Shown here: positions 18,598-28,579 of the stretch, piece by piece | How positions within the stretch are numbered: position 1 is the stretch's first letter | Layout of the letters: each line of letters starts with the position of its first letter | Source of the DNA: Herbaspirillum autotrophicum | GTDB lineage: Bacteria; Pseudomonadota; Gammaproteobacteria; Burkholderiales; Burkholderiaceae_D | Direction of reading: 5' to 3' | DNA: 64,000 nucleotides | Assembly: GCF_001189915.1 (NCBI RefSeq) | Contig: NZ_LFLS01000009.1 | Coordinates: 62,001-126,000, forward strand | Position numbers and translations under genes: made by a program | Notes under the pieces: generated by a model | The model's input: the letters and a program-made list of their open reading frames with translations, nothing else | Told to the model about the DNA's origin: nothing | Database searches by the model: none

Positions 18598-20022
18598 TTG
18601 CCTACCAAATTCTTCGTTTCTGCCAGCGCGCTGCTGGCTTGCCTGTTGTTCCCTCTGGCAGCCAGCGCTGCCGATCTTGACGGCAGTACCCTGTCGGCGC
18701 TGTGGGGGATCCCGTTCATCGGTTTGCTGTTGTCGATTGCCGTGGGTCCGTTGCTGTTTTCCCATTTCTGGCATCACCACTTCGGCAAGATTGCACTGGC
18801 ATGGTCGGTGGCGTTTCTGCTGCCGTTTGCCATGGTTTTCGGCTCCCATTCGGCGGTGGCCGGGGCGGTGCATGCCATGCTGGCCGAGTACATTCCCTTC
18901 ATTGCTTTATTGATGGCGCTGTTCGTGGTGGCCGGTGGCATTTGCGTGCGCGGCAACCTGCACGGCACTCCGGCGCTCAATACCGGCTTGTTGGCATTGG
19001 GCACACTGCTGGCCAGTTTCATGGGCACCACCGGCGCCTCGATGTTACTGATCCGGCCGCTGATCCGCGCCAATGACAACCGCAAGCATGCAGTGCATAT
19101 CGTGGTGTTTTTCATTTTCCTGGTGGCCAATGCCGGCGGTTCGCTGACGCCGCTTGGTGATCCGCCATTGTTCCTCGGTTTCCTGAAAGGCGTCGATTTT
19201 TTCTGGACCATGCAGCACATCTTTCCGGAAACGCTGTTCGTCTGTATTTCGCTGTTGGCGATCTTTTATCTGATTGATCGTCACTACTATCACAACAAGG
19301 AAGAAGAGTTTGCGCCGGCGCTGGACCCGACCCCGGACTCCGGCATCCGCTTCGAAGGCAAACTCAATTTTGTCTTGCTGCTGATAGTGATCGGCCTGGT
19401 ATTGATGAGCGGTTTGTGGAAGTCGGGCATCAGCTTCTCCGTCATGGGGACGCCGGTCGAATTGCAGAATCTGTTGCGCGATGTGGCGCTGATCGGGGTA
19501 ACGCTGGTTTCCTTGTGGGTGACGCCGAAATCGGCGCGCACCGGCAATGATTTTTCGTGGGGACCGATTCAGGAAGTCGCCAAGTTGTTTGCCGGCATTT
19601 TCGTCACCATCATCCCGGTCATCGCCATGTTGCGCGCCGGTGAGTCTGGTGCTTTCGGCGCCGTGGTGCGCGCTGTTACCGGGCCGGATGGTCAGCCCAA
19701 CGATGCCATGTATTTCTGGGTCACCGGTTTGCTGTCCTCATTCCTGGACAATGCACCGACCTATCTGGTGTTTTTCAATACCGCTTCGGGTGATGCGCAG
19801 ACGTTGATGACGACGATGGCGACCACGCTGGCGGCCATTTCTGCCGGTGCGGTGTTCATGGGCGCCAACTCCTATATCGGTAATGCGCCCAACATGATGG
19901 TCAAGGCGATTGCCGAAGAGCGCGGCATCAAGATGCCATCGTTTTTTGGCTACATGGCATGGTCGTTCGGGATACTGATACCATTGTTCGCGATCATGAC
20001 TTTCATTTTCTTTCTGAAGTGA
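18598..20022 (+). CDS. Sodium:proton antiporter / citrate-type transporter (CitMHS_2-like)
   Basis: About 474 residues with 11-12 hydrophobic segments. The ion-transporter hallmarks are SFMGTTGASMLLIRPLI, VANAGGSLTPLGDPPLFLGFLKG and LSSFLDNAPTYLVFFNTASGD; these polar re-entrant loops recur in the NhaD/CitMHS/ArsB superfamily. It should move a cation or organic anion across the inner membrane. I chose TTG at 18598, preceded by CAGGA and followed by a signal-like segment; an in-frame TTG at 18544 lies further upstream. It is followed 39 bp later by the hydroxyacid dehydrogenase gene, so the two may be cotranscribed. Confidence 0.82.
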   Translation: MPTKFFVSASALLACLLFPLAASAADLDGSTLSALWGIPFIGLLLSIAVGPLLFSHFWHHHFGKIALAWSVAFLLPFAMVFGSHSAVAGAVHAMLAEYIPFIALLMALFVVAGGICVRGNLHGTPALNTGLLALGTLLASFMGTTGASMLLIRPLIRANDNRKHAVHIVVFFIFLVANAGGSLTPLGDPPLFLGFLKGVDFFWTMQHIFPETLFVCISLLAIFYLIDRHYYHNKEEEFAPALDPTPDSGIRFEGKLNFVLLLIVIGLVLMSGLWKSGISFSVMGTPVELQNLLRDVALIGVTLVSLWVTPKSARTGNDFSWGPIQEVAKLFAGIFVTIIPVIAMLRAGESGAFGAVVRAVTGPDGQPNDAMYFWVTGLLSSFLDNAPTYLVFFNTASGDAQTLMTTMATTLAAISAGAVFMGANSYIGNAPNMMVKAIAEERGIKMPSFFGYMAWSFGILIPLFAIMTFIFFLK

Positions 20023-20061
20023 CGGCCTGAACTCCATACATTCTTATAACCAGAGACTTGC

Positions 20062-21045
20062 ATGAAACCCAAGATATTTGTGGCCCGCGCCGTTTTTCCC
20101 GAAGTGCTGGAACGTCTGTCGCAGCACTTCGATGTCGAATCCAATCAGGATGACCGCATCTTCACTGCCGATGAACTGCTGGTGAAAGCCAAGGGCAAGG
20201 ATGGCTTGTTCGCCACCCCGAGCGAGCCGGTGACGGCGGCCTTGTTTGCCGCCAATCCGCAACTGAAGGCGGTCTGCAACATGGCGGTCGGCTACAACAA
20301 TATCGATCTGGCAGCGGCCACCAAGGCTGGCGTGATGGCCACCAATACGCCGGATGTCCTGAATGAAACCACGGCCGATTTTGGCTGGGCCTTGTTGATG
20401 GCGACCGCACGCCGGGTCACCGAATCGGAACACTGGCTGCGTGCCGGTCACTGGAAAAAATGGAGCTATGACAGCTTCGTCGGCCCGGATGTCCATGGTT
20501 CGACGCTGGGTATCATCGGCATGGGACGGATCGGGCAGGCGATTGCGCGGCGCTCGATGGGTTTCGACATGAACGTGTTGTACTACAACCGTTCGCGCCT
20601 GTCGCCGGAGCTGGAAGTGCGTGCCAACAATGCCAGGCATGTCGGCAAGGAAGAATTGTTGCGTACTGCCGATCACGTGATTCTGGTGCTGCCGTATTCG
20701 GCGGCGTCGCATCACACCATCGGTGCCGCAGAACTGGCATTGATGAAGCCACAGGCGACGCTGATCAATCTGGCGCGCGGCGGCATCGTCGATGACGCCG
20801 CCTTGATTGCGACATTGCGCGCTGGCGGCATCGCTGCAGCCGGGCTGGACGTGTTTGAAAATGAACCGGCTTTCAATCCGGATTTCCTCGGCCTGTCGAA
20901 TGTGGTGTTGACGCCGCATATCGCCAGCGCTTCAACGCCAACGCGACTGGCGATGGCCAATTGCGCTGCCGATAATCTGATTGCAGCCTTGTCCGGCAAT
21001 ACGCCGCCGAACTTGCTGAATCCGGACGTCAAGGCCGCCGCCTGA
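20062..21045 (+). CDS. D-2-hydroxyacid dehydrogenase (glyoxylate/hydroxypyruvate reductase type)
   Basis: A 327-residue NAD(P)-dependent dehydrogenase. The Rossmann motif is GIIGMGRIGQAIARR, the catalytic arginine is in NLARGGIVDD, the glutamate in DVFENEP, and the histidine in VVLTPHIASAS. Its nearest named types are glyoxylate reductase and D-glycerate dehydrogenase (GyaR/GhrB). It reduces glyoxylate or hydroxypyruvate in the cytosol. It is preceded by the transporter gene (39-bp gap) and converges on ppsR. Confidence 0.92.
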   Translation: MKPKIFVARAVFPEVLERLSQHFDVESNQDDRIFTADELLVKAKGKDGLFATPSEPVTAALFAANPQLKAVCNMAVGYNNIDLAAATKAGVMATNTPDVLNETTADFGWALLMATARRVTESEHWLRAGHWKKWSYDSFVGPDVHGSTLGIIGMGRIGQAIARRSMGFDMNVLYYNRSRLSPELEVRANNARHVGKEELLRTADHVILVLPYSAASHHTIGAAELALMKPQATLINLARGGIVDDAALIATLRAGGIAAAGLDVFENEPAFNPDFLGLSNVVLTPHIASASTPTRLAMANCAADNLIAALSGNTPPNLLNPDVKAAA

Positions 21046-21063
21046 ACTTGCGAGGATGAAGGG

Positions 21064-21090
21064 CAGGGATGACATGCATGTTCATCCCTG
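21064..21090. terminator. Hairpin between convergent genes (possible terminator)
   Basis: CAGGGATGACATG pairs with CATGTTCATCCCTG apart from one bulged base. It sits in the 60-bp gap between two convergent stops (21045 and 21106). There is no U-tract, so termination is uncertain. Confidence 0.4.
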
Positions 21091-21105
21091 TCAGTTGTTG
21101 CCGGT

Positions 21106-21960
21106 TCAGCGTATTTCCGGTTTGATTTCCTGCAGGATGGTGGCAGCGATTTCTTCAATCGATTTGGCCGTGGATGACATCCAGCGGATGCCTTCGCGGC
21201 GCATCATCTTCTCTGCTTCATTAATTTCATAGCGGCAATTTTCCAGCGCGGCATATTTGCTGCCCGGCCGCCGTTCGTTGCGTACTTCCGACAGCCGTTG
21301 CGGCGCAATCGTCAGACCAAAGATCTTTTTCTTGAACTCGACCAGTCCCGAGGGCAGCTTGTCGCGCTCGAAATCTTCCGGAATCAACGGGTAATTGGCG
21401 GCCTTGATGCCATATTGCATGGCCAGATAGAGGCTGGTCGGGGTTTTGCCCGAACGTGACACGCCCACCAGGATGACATCGGCTGCCGCCAGATTCTTGT
21501 TGGATTGACCATCATCATGCGCTAGCGAAAAATTGATCGCTTCAATGCGATTTTTGTACTCTTCCGAGTCGGCGGTGTTGTGGCTGCGGCCGATGGTATG
21601 GGTCGATTTGACACCCAGTTCCTGTTCCAGCGGCTCGACAAAGGTCTGGAACAAATCCATATGCATCGCCTTGGCGTGGCGCAGCACGGCGGACAGATCA
21701 GGCTTGACCAGCGTCGAGAACACGATCGGCAGCTTGCCTTCGAGGGCGCCCACTTCATTGATGCGGCGGGTGGCGTCGTGCGCCTTGTCCAGCGTATCGA
21801 CGAATGGCAGCCGGACTTGCTTGAATCGCAACTCGAACTGGCTGAGTACCGAATGGCCCAGTGTTTCTGCGGTGATGCCGGTACCGTCGGAGACAAAGAA
21901 GACGGTGCGGTTGATCGGTCCGGGTTGGGTCGGGCTGGCAGGGGAAGCTTGATCTGGCAT
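21106..21960 (-). CDS. ppsR: PEP synthetase regulatory protein (bifunctional kinase/pyrophosphorylase)
   Basis: A 284-residue DUF299-family protein. It begins [26 protein letters not shown] and carries the P-loop [15 protein letters not shown]. The family phosphorylates PEP synthase with ADP to inactivate it and removes the phosphate to reactivate it. The ATG at 21960 gives a start matching the family after a short proline-rich tail; an earlier in-frame ATG at 22041 is not supported. It is divergent from ppsA, its target, across 284 bp that probably holds both promoters. Confidence 0.95.
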   Translation of the reverse strand: MPDQASPASPTQPGPINRTVFFVSDGTGITAETLGHSVLSQFELRFKQVRLPFVDTLDKAHDATRRINEVGALEGKLPIVFSTLVKPDLSAVLRHAKAMHMDLFQTFVEPLEQELGVKSTHTIGRSHNTADSEEYKNRIEAINFSLAHDDGQSNKNLAAADVILVGVSRSGKTPTSLYLAMQYGIKAANYPLIPEDFERDKLPSGLVEFKKKIFGLTIAPQRLSEVRNERRPGSKYAALENCRYEINEAEKMMRREGIRWMSSTAKSIEEIAATILQEIKPEIR

Positions 21961-22244
21961 GGTGTTGTTCAAAATAAACGATAAAAAAAGAAGGCCGGGG
22001 TGAAAAAATCGCCGGCTAGCCTGTAAAATGCCATGCATCAAAGTAAGAAGCTAGCTCAAAATGAGTCTGAAACAGCTGCGCGGATTGACCGAACTGATAT
22101 GGATGTTTGCCTTTGCAAACGTCCTCGGATCCTGCGCGCGTTTTTTGAGCCTGCCAATTATGTCGCCATCGTCGCATAAAAACAAACAACTAAAGACGAA
22201 TGCCGCGCGCGTGAAGATTTCTTATCATCAAACTAGAGGTTGTT

Positions 22245-24671
22245 ATGTCCAACGCAGTAAATATGGGTACTACCCAGGGGGCTGCTTACGTAGTCTCCTT
22301 TGAACATTTGCGCATGACGGATGTGGAGTCCGTCGGCGGCAAGAACGCATCACTCGGTGAAATGATCAGCCAGTTGGCTGGTGCCGGCGTGCGTGTGCCG
22401 GGTGGCTTTGCCACCACGGCGCAGGCGTTCCGCGATTTCCTCGAGCACAGCGTCAATGGCGGCACCACACTGGCCAAGCGCATTGCTGACCGCCTGGAGT
22501 CGCTCGATATCGAAGACGTGCGGGCGCTGGCGCAAGCCGGTGCCGAAATCCGTCAATGGATCGTCGAGACACCATTCCAGCCGCGTCTGGAACAGGAAAT
22601 CAAGGCTTATTACGACCGTCTGGTCAGTGATTCGACCAGCGAAATGTCGTTCGCCGTGCGTTCGTCGGCAACCGCCGAAGATTTGCCGGACGCTTCGTTT
22701 GCCGGCCAGCAGGAAACCTTCCTCAATGTGGTCGGTATCGAGAACGTGCTGGAAGCCATGAAGCATGTGTTCGCGTCGCTGTATAACGACCGCGCCATTT
22801 CCTATCGCGTCCACAAAGGCTTTACCCACGCCGAAGTCGCGCTGTCGGCCGGTGTGCAGCGCATGGTGCGTTCCGACGTCGGCGCCGCCGGCGTGATGTT
22901 CACGATTGATACCGAATCCGGCTTCAAGGATGTGGTGTTCATCACTTCCAGCTACGGTCTCGGTGAAACCGTGGTGCAGGGTGCGGTCAATCCTGACGAA
23001 TTCTATGTCCACAAGCCAATGCTGGAGCAAGGCAAGTTGCCGATCATCCGTCGCAACATCGGCTCCAAGCTGATCAAGATGGAATTCACCGGTGAAGCCA
23101 AGGCCGGCCGGTCGGTCAAAACGGTCGATGTGCCGGTCGAACTGCGCAACCGCTATTCGCTCAACGACGCCGAAATCGTCGAACTGGCGAAGTACGCTAC
23201 CATCATCGAGAAGCACTATCAGCGTCCGATGGATATCGAGTGGGGCAAGGATGGCCGTGACGGCAAGCTGTACATTTTGCAGGCGCGTCCGGAAACCGTG
23301 AAGTCGCAACAAAAAGCGACTGATGCGCAGCAACGCTTCAAGCTCAAGGGTTCGAGCAATGTGCTGGCCATCGGCCGCGCTATCGGTCAAAAAATCGGTG
23401 CCGGTCCGGTGCGCGTGATTCGCGATGCGTCCGAAATGGAACGGGTACAACCGGGTGATGTGCTGGTCGCCGACATGACCGACCCGAACTGGGAACCAGT
23501 CATGAAGCGCGCCGCAGCGATTGTCACCAATCGCGGTGGCCGTACCTGCCACGCGGCGATCATCGCGCGTGAACTGGGTGTGCCGGCCGTGGTTGGTTGC
23601 GGCGATGCCACCGATATCCTGAAAGACGGCAATCTGGTCACCGTTTCCTGCGCCGAAGGCGATGAAGGCAAGATTTACGACGGCCTGCTGGAAACCGAAA
23701 TCACCGAAGTCGCCCGTGGCGAACTGCCACCGATCCCGCTGAAGATCATGATGAACGTCGGCAATCCGCAACTGGCATTCGACTTCCAGTCGATTCCCAA
23801 CAGCGGCGTTGGTCTGGCGCGTCTGGAATTCATCATCAACAACAATATCGGCGTTCACCCGCGCGCGATTCTGGAATACCCGAACATCGACGCCGACCTC
23901 AAGAAGGCAGTTGAATCGGTGGCGCGTGGTCATGCATCGCCGAAGGCATTCTATGTCGACAAGCTGGCTGAAGGGATTGCCACCATTGCCGCAGCATTCT
24001 GGCCGAAGCCGGTGATCGTGCGTTTGTCGGACTTCAAGTCCAACGAATACAAGAAGCTGATCGGCGGTTCGCGTTACGAACCGGACGAAGAAAATCCGAT
24101 GCTGGGTTTCCGTGGCGCGGCGCGTTACCTGTCTGCCGACTTCGCCGAAGCATTCGAAATGGAATGTCTGGCAATGAAGCGCGTGCGCAACGACATGGGT
24201 TTGACCAACGTTGAAATCATGGTGCCATTCGTGCGTACCCTGGGTCAGGCTGAGAAGGTCATCGACCTGCTCGGCAAGAACGGTCTCAAGCGCGGTGAAA
24301 ACGGTTTGCGCGTGATCATGATGTGCGAAGTGCCTTCCAATGCGATTCTGGCGGAGCAGTTCCTGGAATTCTTTGATGGCTTCTCGATCGGCTCCAACGA
24401 CTTGACGCAGCTGACGCTGGGTCTGGATCGTGACTCCGGCATGGAATTGCTGGCAGCCGATTTCGATGAGCGCGATCCGGCCTTGCAAGCCTTGCTGAGC
24501 AAGGTCATTGCGACGTGCCTGGCGAAGGGCAAGTATGTCGGTATCTGCGGTCAGGGTCCTTCGGATCACCCGGACTTTGCCGAGTGGCTGATGAAGCAGG
24601 GCATTGAATCGATTTCGCTGAATCCTGATTCGGTGATCGATACATGGCAAAAACTGGCAACGGTAAAGTAA
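22245..24671 (+). CDS. ppsA: Phosphoenolpyruvate synthase
   Basis: An 808-residue enzyme that converts pyruvate and ATP to PEP, AMP and phosphate for gluconeogenesis. The ATP-grasp domain starts with [15 protein letters not shown] and has [24 protein letters not shown]. The swivelling domain carries the phosphorylated histidine in [17 protein letters not shown]. The C-terminal PEP-binding barrel includes [27 protein letters not shown] and [20 protein letters not shown] at 22245 follows AGAGG. Its regulator ppsR is divergent. A strong terminator follows. Confidence 0.97.
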   Translation: MSNAVNMGTTQGAAYVVSFEHLRMTDVESVGGKNASLGEMISQLAGAGVRVPGGFATTAQAFRDFLEHSVNGGTTLAKRIADRLESLDIEDVRALAQAGAEIRQWIVETPFQPRLEQEIKAYYDRLVSDSTSEMSFAVRSSATAEDLPDASFAGQQETFLNVVGIENVLEAMKHVFASLYNDRAISYRVHKGFTHAEVALSAGVQRMVRSDVGAAGVMFTIDTESGFKDVVFITSSYGLGETVVQGAVNPDEFYVHKPMLEQGKLPIIRRNIGSKLIKMEFTGEAKAGRSVKTVDVPVELRNRYSLNDAEIVELAKYATIIEKHYQRPMDIEWGKDGRDGKLYILQARPETVKSQQKATDAQQRFKLKGSSNVLAIGRAIGQKIGAGPVRVIRDASEMERVQPGDVLVADMTDPNWEPVMKRAAAIVTNRGGRTCHAAIIARELGVPAVVGCGDATDILKDGNLVTVSCAEGDEGKIYDGLLETEITEVARGELPPIPLKIMMNVGNPQLAFDFQSIPNSGVGLARLEFIINNNIGVHPRAILEYPNIDADLKKAVESVARGHASPKAFYVDKLAEGIATIAAAFWPKPVIVRLSDFKSNEYKKLIGGSRYEPDEENPMLGFRGAARYLSADFAEAFEMECLAMKRVRNDMGLTNVEIMVPFVRTLGQAEKVIDLLGKNGLKRGENGLRVIMMCEVPSNAILAEQFLEFFDGFSIGSNDLTQLTLGLDRDSGMELLAADFDERDPALQALLSKVIATCLAKGKYVGICGQGPSDHPDFAEWLMKQGIESISLNPDSVIDTWQKLATVK

Positions 24672-24722
24672 GGTCGTTCGGTCTGCGCGACCGGCGATTT
24701 TCTGATACCTGACCACAACGGG

Positions 24723-24753
24723 AACGCGGGCTTACAGCCCGCGTTTTTGTTTT
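24723..24753 (+). terminator. Rho-independent terminator of ppsA
   Basis: A 10-bp stem AACGCGGGCT/AGCCCGCGTT with a TAC loop, followed by TTTTTGTTTTT. It lies about 50 bp after the ppsA stop. Confidence 0.92.
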
Positions 24754-24830
24754 TGTAGGGTACACTGTGCGCGCATTCCGGGTGTTCGCCGTTGCGGCAC
24801 CATGCTGATGCCAGAAGAGAGGTAAATAAC

Positions 24831-25265
24831 ATGATGGATTGGGCAATCTGGTTTGTGCTGGCAGGTCTGGTGATTGTGGCCGAACTGTTCAGTGGCACAT
24901 TTTATTTACTGATGATCGCCATCGGTCTGGTCGCCGGCGGCGCCGTCGCGCTGTTGGGCGGATCGCTGGAGTGGCAGTTGCTGGCGGCCGCTGCAGTCGG
25001 TTTCATCGCCACCGGCTTGCTGCGTCGCAGCCGTTTCGGCAAACACAAAAAAAATAGTGCTTCGCGCGACCCCAATGTATTGCTGGATATTGGTCAGAGC
25101 ATCCGGGTCGATCACTGGCAGACGGAAGACGGCGTCAGCGTGGCGCGGGTACCGTATCGCGGCGCAGACTGGGACGTCGAACTGGAACCCGGCAGCACGC
25201 CGGCAGCAGGGCATTTTGTCATTCGTGAAATACGCGGCAGTCGTCTGATTGTCGCTGGTCAATAA
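24831..25265 (+). CDS. NfeD family membrane protein
   Basis: A 144-residue protein with two or three N-terminal membrane segments (WAIWFVLAGLVIVAELFSGTFYLLMIAIGLVAGGAVAL and LLAAAAVGFIATGLL), then a soluble OB-fold domain (NVLLDIGQSIRVDHWQTEDGVSVARVPYRGADWDVELEPG). This is the short NfeD form, which is almost always encoded with an SPFH/stomatin protein. The start ATGATG at 24831 follows AGAGAGG. It is 11 bp ahead of the SPFH gene, so the two form an operon and probably a membrane quality-control complex. Confidence 0.92.
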   Translation: MMDWAIWFVLAGLVIVAELFSGTFYLLMIAIGLVAGGAVALLGGSLEWQLLAAAAVGFIATGLLRRSRFGKHKKNSASRDPNVLLDIGQSIRVDHWQTEDGVSVARVPYRGADWDVELEPGSTPAAGHFVIREIRGSRLIVAGQ

Positions 25266-25276
25266 GGAGAACGTCT

Positions 25277-26191
25277 ATGTTCGGCAGCGTCACACTGGTT
25301 ATCTTTTTCATCGCTATCGTATTCGTGGTGAAAACCATCAAAGTGGTCCCGCAGCAGCACGCCTGGGTGGTGGAACGTCTCGGTAAATATCACGCCACAC
25401 TGGGCCCCGGCCTCAATATCGTGGTGCCATTCATTGATCGCGTCGCCTACAAGCACATTCTCAAGGAAATTCCGCTCGACGTGCCGCCACAGGTTTGCAT
25501 CACGCGTGACAATACGCAATTGCAAGTGGATGGCATCCTGTATTTTCAGATTACCGACCCGATGCGCGCTTCCTATGGCTCATCCAACTACATTTCGGCA
25601 ATCACGCAACTGGCGCAAACCACACTGCGTTCCGTGATCGGCAAGATGGAGCTGGACAAGACATTCGAAGAGCGTGACCACATCAACACCACCATCGTCA
25701 ACGCCATCGATGAGTCAGCCGCCAACTGGGGTGTCAAAGTCTTGCGGTATGAAATCAAGGACTTGACGCCGCCCAAGGAAATTCTGCACGCGATGCAGGC
25801 GCAGATTACAGCTGAACGTGAAAAGCGCGCGCTGATCGCGGCCTCGGAAGGGCGCAAGCAAGAACAGATCAATATCGCGACCGGTGAACGCGAAGCCTCG
25901 ATTGCCAAGTCGGAAGGTGAGAAGCAGGCCTCGATTAACCGCGCCGAAGGTCAGGCCGCCGCCATCGTGGCGATTGCCCAGGCCAGCGCCGAAGCGATTC
26001 GTCAGACCGCTGCCGCGATCCAGCAACCGGGCGGGTCCGATGCCGTCAACCTGAAAGTGGCAGAGCAATACGTCGCCGCCTTCTCGCAACTGGCCAAGAC
26101 CAACAACTCCATCATCGTGCCAGCCAACCTTGGCGAGATGAGTACGCTGATTGCGAGCGCCATGCAAGTGGTGAAAGCACAGCCGAAGTAA
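25277..26191 (+). CDS. SPFH/stomatin-family membrane protein (QmcA-like)
   Basis: A 304-residue protein. One N-terminal membrane segment (VTLVIFFIAIVFVVKTI) precedes the SPFH/Band-7 domain (VPQQHAWVVERLGKYHATLGPGLNIVVPFIDRV). A long alanine/glutamate-rich coiled coil runs from about 175 to 250 (AEREKRALIAASEGRKQEQINIA). Stomatins of this type form cage-like oligomers in the inner membrane with NfeD and with FtsH/HflKC-type proteases. It follows the NfeD gene by 11 bp. The stop is only 21 bp from the kinase-gene remnant that marks the left edge of the accessory island. Confidence 0.92.
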   Translation: MFGSVTLVIFFIAIVFVVKTIKVVPQQHAWVVERLGKYHATLGPGLNIVVPFIDRVAYKHILKEIPLDVPPQVCITRDNTQLQVDGILYFQITDPMRASYGSSNYISAITQLAQTTLRSVIGKMELDKTFEERDHINTTIVNAIDESAANWGVKVLRYEIKDLTPPKEILHAMQAQITAEREKRALIAASEGRKQEQINIATGEREASIAKSEGEKQASINRAEGQAAAIVAIAQASAEAIRQTAAAIQQPGGSDAVNLKVAEQYVAAFSQLAKTNNSIIVPANLGEMSTLIASAMQVVKAQPK

Positions 26192-26212
26192 GCGACTGGC
26201 CGGCGTTCCGCT

Positions 26213-26516
26213 TCAGCCACGGGAGCGGGCGCCGCCAGCCAATAATTCACAAGGCAAGGTGATATCGACGCACAAGCCGCCGTCGATGCGATTGCCGGCG
26301 CGGATATGACCGTTGTGCGCTTCGATGATACGACGGGCGATGGTCAGTCCCAGACCGTAACCATTGCTGTTTTTTCTGGTTCTGCTGCTGCGAAAAAGCG
26401 GTTCGAAAATCAAATCCAGTTCTTCTTCCGGTACGCCCGGGCCACGGTCCAGCACGGCGATGTGCAACAGGCACGATAGCCGATCTACTCTGGTGTTGAT
26501 ATGCACTGGGCTCTCC
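26213..26516 (-). pseudogene. 3'-terminal remnant of a CpxA-like sensor kinase gene
   Basis: An approximately 100-codon fragment containing the ATP-binding part of a histidine kinase: HIAVLDRGPGVPEEELDLIF and GYGLGLTIARRIIEAHNGHI. It is nearly identical in protein sequence to the C-terminus of the intact kinase gene at 31695-33092 and ends at the equivalent stop codon. It has no dimerisation domain, no membrane segment and no plausible start. About five of every six bases match the intact copy by my hand alignment, and most differences are silent, so both copies were under selection until recently. It is the left repeat that brackets the island. Confidence 0.85.
26213..26516. repeat. Left copy of 304-bp imperfect direct repeat
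   Basis: This segment aligns without gaps to 31695-31998. Both start at the kinase stop codon and both end in CTCTCC, after which similarity ceases. The last 20 bases before that end are already poorly matched. The two copies lie in the same orientation about 5.2 kb apart and bracket the export cassette. Confidence 0.85.
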
Positions 26517-26755
26517 AGCATAGTTTACTTTCCGTGGCGCTGGTGATCCCGGTCGCCATGCATAACAGTGTCAGTAACTCGCTGACTGATTCGTTCGTCT
26601 GGCATTCGAATAATTTCAAATTTTTAATAGAAATAAATAAATTCAAAACGGTTTTCTGTTTTTGATTTGAGTAATCGCTTTTTTGAAAATTGTCGATGTG
26701 TCAATATTCGTCAAAATGTAGTCGATAGCAATCTGATTGGCGCATTGATCTGCAG
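26517..26755. other. AT-rich non-coding lead-in of the island
   Basis: About 240 bp between the kinase remnant and the adaptor gene, with AT-rich runs such as 26600-26660. It probably holds the cassette promoter, but I could not pick one with confidence. A 35-codon open frame from 26557 (MHNSVSNSL...) has no ribosome site and is not called. Confidence 0.45.
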
Positions 26756-26863
26756 GTGCGTAATCAAGTTCGTCCTCGTCTTGTCGTTGCTCCAACTTCC
26801 GCTTTTGTTCAATACCTCAACAGGATTGATAAATTGACTCTTCCAGGCCAGGTCACGGCTACA

Positions 26864-28171
26864 TTGCCATTGTTTCGTCATGAGGCTTTGTCTGCTGGCA
26901 ACAAGCATGCGCTCGGCGCGATACGTTTGGCCCAGCCGCTATCGGCCTGGCTGGTGGCCAGTTGCTCGCTCTTGTTGGCGACAGCATTGGTTGCCTTCAT
27001 CGCATTTGGCGCCGTGACCCGAAAATCCCGCATCGCAGGTATCACCGTTGCACAAGCCGGCAGCATTCGCATTGCTGCACCAAATGCCGGCGTCCTCACG
27101 CATGGCCATGTTGAAGAGGGGCAGAGCGTCGTTGCGGGGCAAGTGCTGTTCGAACTGTCGACTGCTCGATATGGCGCAGACGGCGAACTCACGGCATTGG
27201 TGGCGCAACAATTAGCAATGCGTCAGCAGACGCTGGAATCTGAACAGCGCCTGCGCATCACCCAATATCGCGACCGGAAGCGGGTGGTTAAGCAACGTCT
27301 GCAGAATCTGCGGCTGGAAACAGAACATCTGGCGCATGAAATTGCACTCGCCCTTCGTCGACACCAGTTGGCTTTACACAGCCTTGCCAAATTCGACATG
27401 CTGCAACAGAGCGGCTATGTATCCGCTGCACAGACGCAGCAAAAACAGGAAGAGAGCATTGATATGGCGGCCAGGCTGGGTAGTCTCAAACGTAACCACG
27501 TTCAGCTTGAAACCACTCGGCTGGGATTGATCTCCGAACTGGCCGCAATCGACACGGAACTGGCGACCGAGTTGGCGCAACTGGAGCGTGCCAGCGCCAT
27601 CCTGCAGCAGGAAGTCACGGAAAATCTGAATAGAAAATCTACCCTGATTACCGCGCCGCATGCCGGTGCAATTACCGCAATCGCTTACGAGCCGGGACAG
27701 ACAGTGGCTGCCGGGCAGATGCTGGCGACGTTGATTCCGCGCCGCATAAATAGTGATGCCGCCAATCATCCCACAATGGAAGTGCATCTTTATGCACCCA
27801 GTCGTACCGCTGGCTTTGTAGCCACGGGCCAGCAGGTAGCGTTGCGGTATCAGGCTTATCCGTATCAGAAATTTGGTTTGCAATTGGGGGTTGTCATCGA
27901 TGTCAGCAAAACGCCATTCGCCCCATCGGAGTTGCCGCAACATCTGGCCAGTACCATTCTCAGCAATGCGGAGCAAAACATTTCTGGTTTCAATAGTAGC
28001 GAAGCTCTGTATCGCATCAAGGTACGTCCGCAGCGCCAATCCGTCGACGCCTATGGTCGGATGCAAATGCTGAAACCCGGCATGACGCTGGAGGCAGACG
28101 TCATCCAGGATAAACGCAGGATTTGGGAATGGGTAACGGAGCCGCTGCTGGCAGCGATAGAGCGGCAATGA
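26864..28171 (+). CDS. HlyD-family periplasmic adaptor of a peptide exporter
   Basis: About 435 residues. A single N-terminal membrane segment (AWLVASCSLLLATALVAFIAFGAV) follows a short LFRHEAL...GAIRLAQPLS cytoplasmic tail that is typical of CvaA/MchE-type adaptors. A lipoyl half-motif comes next (AGVLTHGHVEEGQSVVAGQVLFEL), then a long coiled coil (about residues 90-240), the second lipoyl half (ITAPHAGAITAIAYEPGQTVAAGQML) and a beta-barrel end. It links an inner-membrane ABC exporter to a TolC-like channel. The start is uncertain: TTG 26864 fits the family, TTG 26834 has AGGA upstream, and GTG 26756 is the longest. Base composition is normal, unlike the genes that follow. Confidence 0.82.
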   Translation: MPLFRHEALSAGNKHALGAIRLAQPLSAWLVASCSLLLATALVAFIAFGAVTRKSRIAGITVAQAGSIRIAAPNAGVLTHGHVEEGQSVVAGQVLFELSTARYGADGELTALVAQQLAMRQQTLESEQRLRITQYRDRKRVVKQRLQNLRLETEHLAHEIALALRRHQLALHSLAKFDMLQQSGYVSAAQTQQKQEESIDMAARLGSLKRNHVQLETTRLGLISELAAIDTELATELAQLERASAILQQEVTENLNRKSTLITAPHAGAITAIAYEPGQTVAAGQMLATLIPRRINSDAANHPTMEVHLYAPSRTAGFVATGQQVALRYQAYPYQKFGLQLGVVIDVSKTPFAPSELPQHLASTILSNAEQNISGFNSSEALYRIKVRPQRQSVDAYGRMQMLKPGMTLEADVIQDKRRIWEWVTEPLLAAIERQ

Positions 28172-28579
28172 AAGTATGCAAGCCGTATTTTGGGGGGGGG
28201 CAGAAACGTTTTTGGTGCAATGTCGGGTGCTCGCGGGTAATTTGTGTCGCATCCAAGATGGCACCAAATAGGCGCTTGCGTTTTGAGTAGTCAAGATTAT
28301 CGATATTACGATCCAAGGCGAAGCAAAATTTATTCTATTTTTTAATGATTATTTATTTTGATAAATTTACATTCTCAATTTTTTCTCGATAAGAAATTTA
28401 TAAAAATGCAATATTTATACGATTATTATTTCCTAATAGCAACTGCATATTATCCACATGAAAAGAAGAAGATTTTTTTGCAGGGATATGTACAGCGATT
28501 TATTTCCTTGTTGCCGCCTTCGGGTATCAACATAGTCAGATTAACAAGAACATTCATTTTCGATACAGTCAATGTCAAT
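28172..28579. other. AT-rich gap with a G9 tract
   Basis: About 400 bp without an assured gene. A run of nine Gs (28192-28200) lies 20 bp after the adaptor stop, exactly where base composition drops. An in-frame extension of the following gene back to 28358 is open, but its composition (tyrosine-, lysine- and phenylalanine-rich, no ribosome site) suggests non-coding DNA. Confidence 0.5.

Noticed and set aside
22350..24716. A 788-codon open frame on the minus strand opposite ppsA
   Set aside because: It has no recognisable domain, lies entirely antisense to a well-supported gene, and is rich in His, Arg and Gln as expected for the mirror of GC-rich codons.
26557..26664. A 35-codon open frame (MHNSVSNSL...) as another leader peptide
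   Set aside because: It has no ribosome site and no double-glycine-type cleavage site, and its composition is that of AT-rich non-coding DNA.
28358..28579. Longer start of the unknown secreted protein (204 residues)
   Set aside because: It would bury a good signal-like segment at 28580, has no ribosome site, and its added residues look non-coding.
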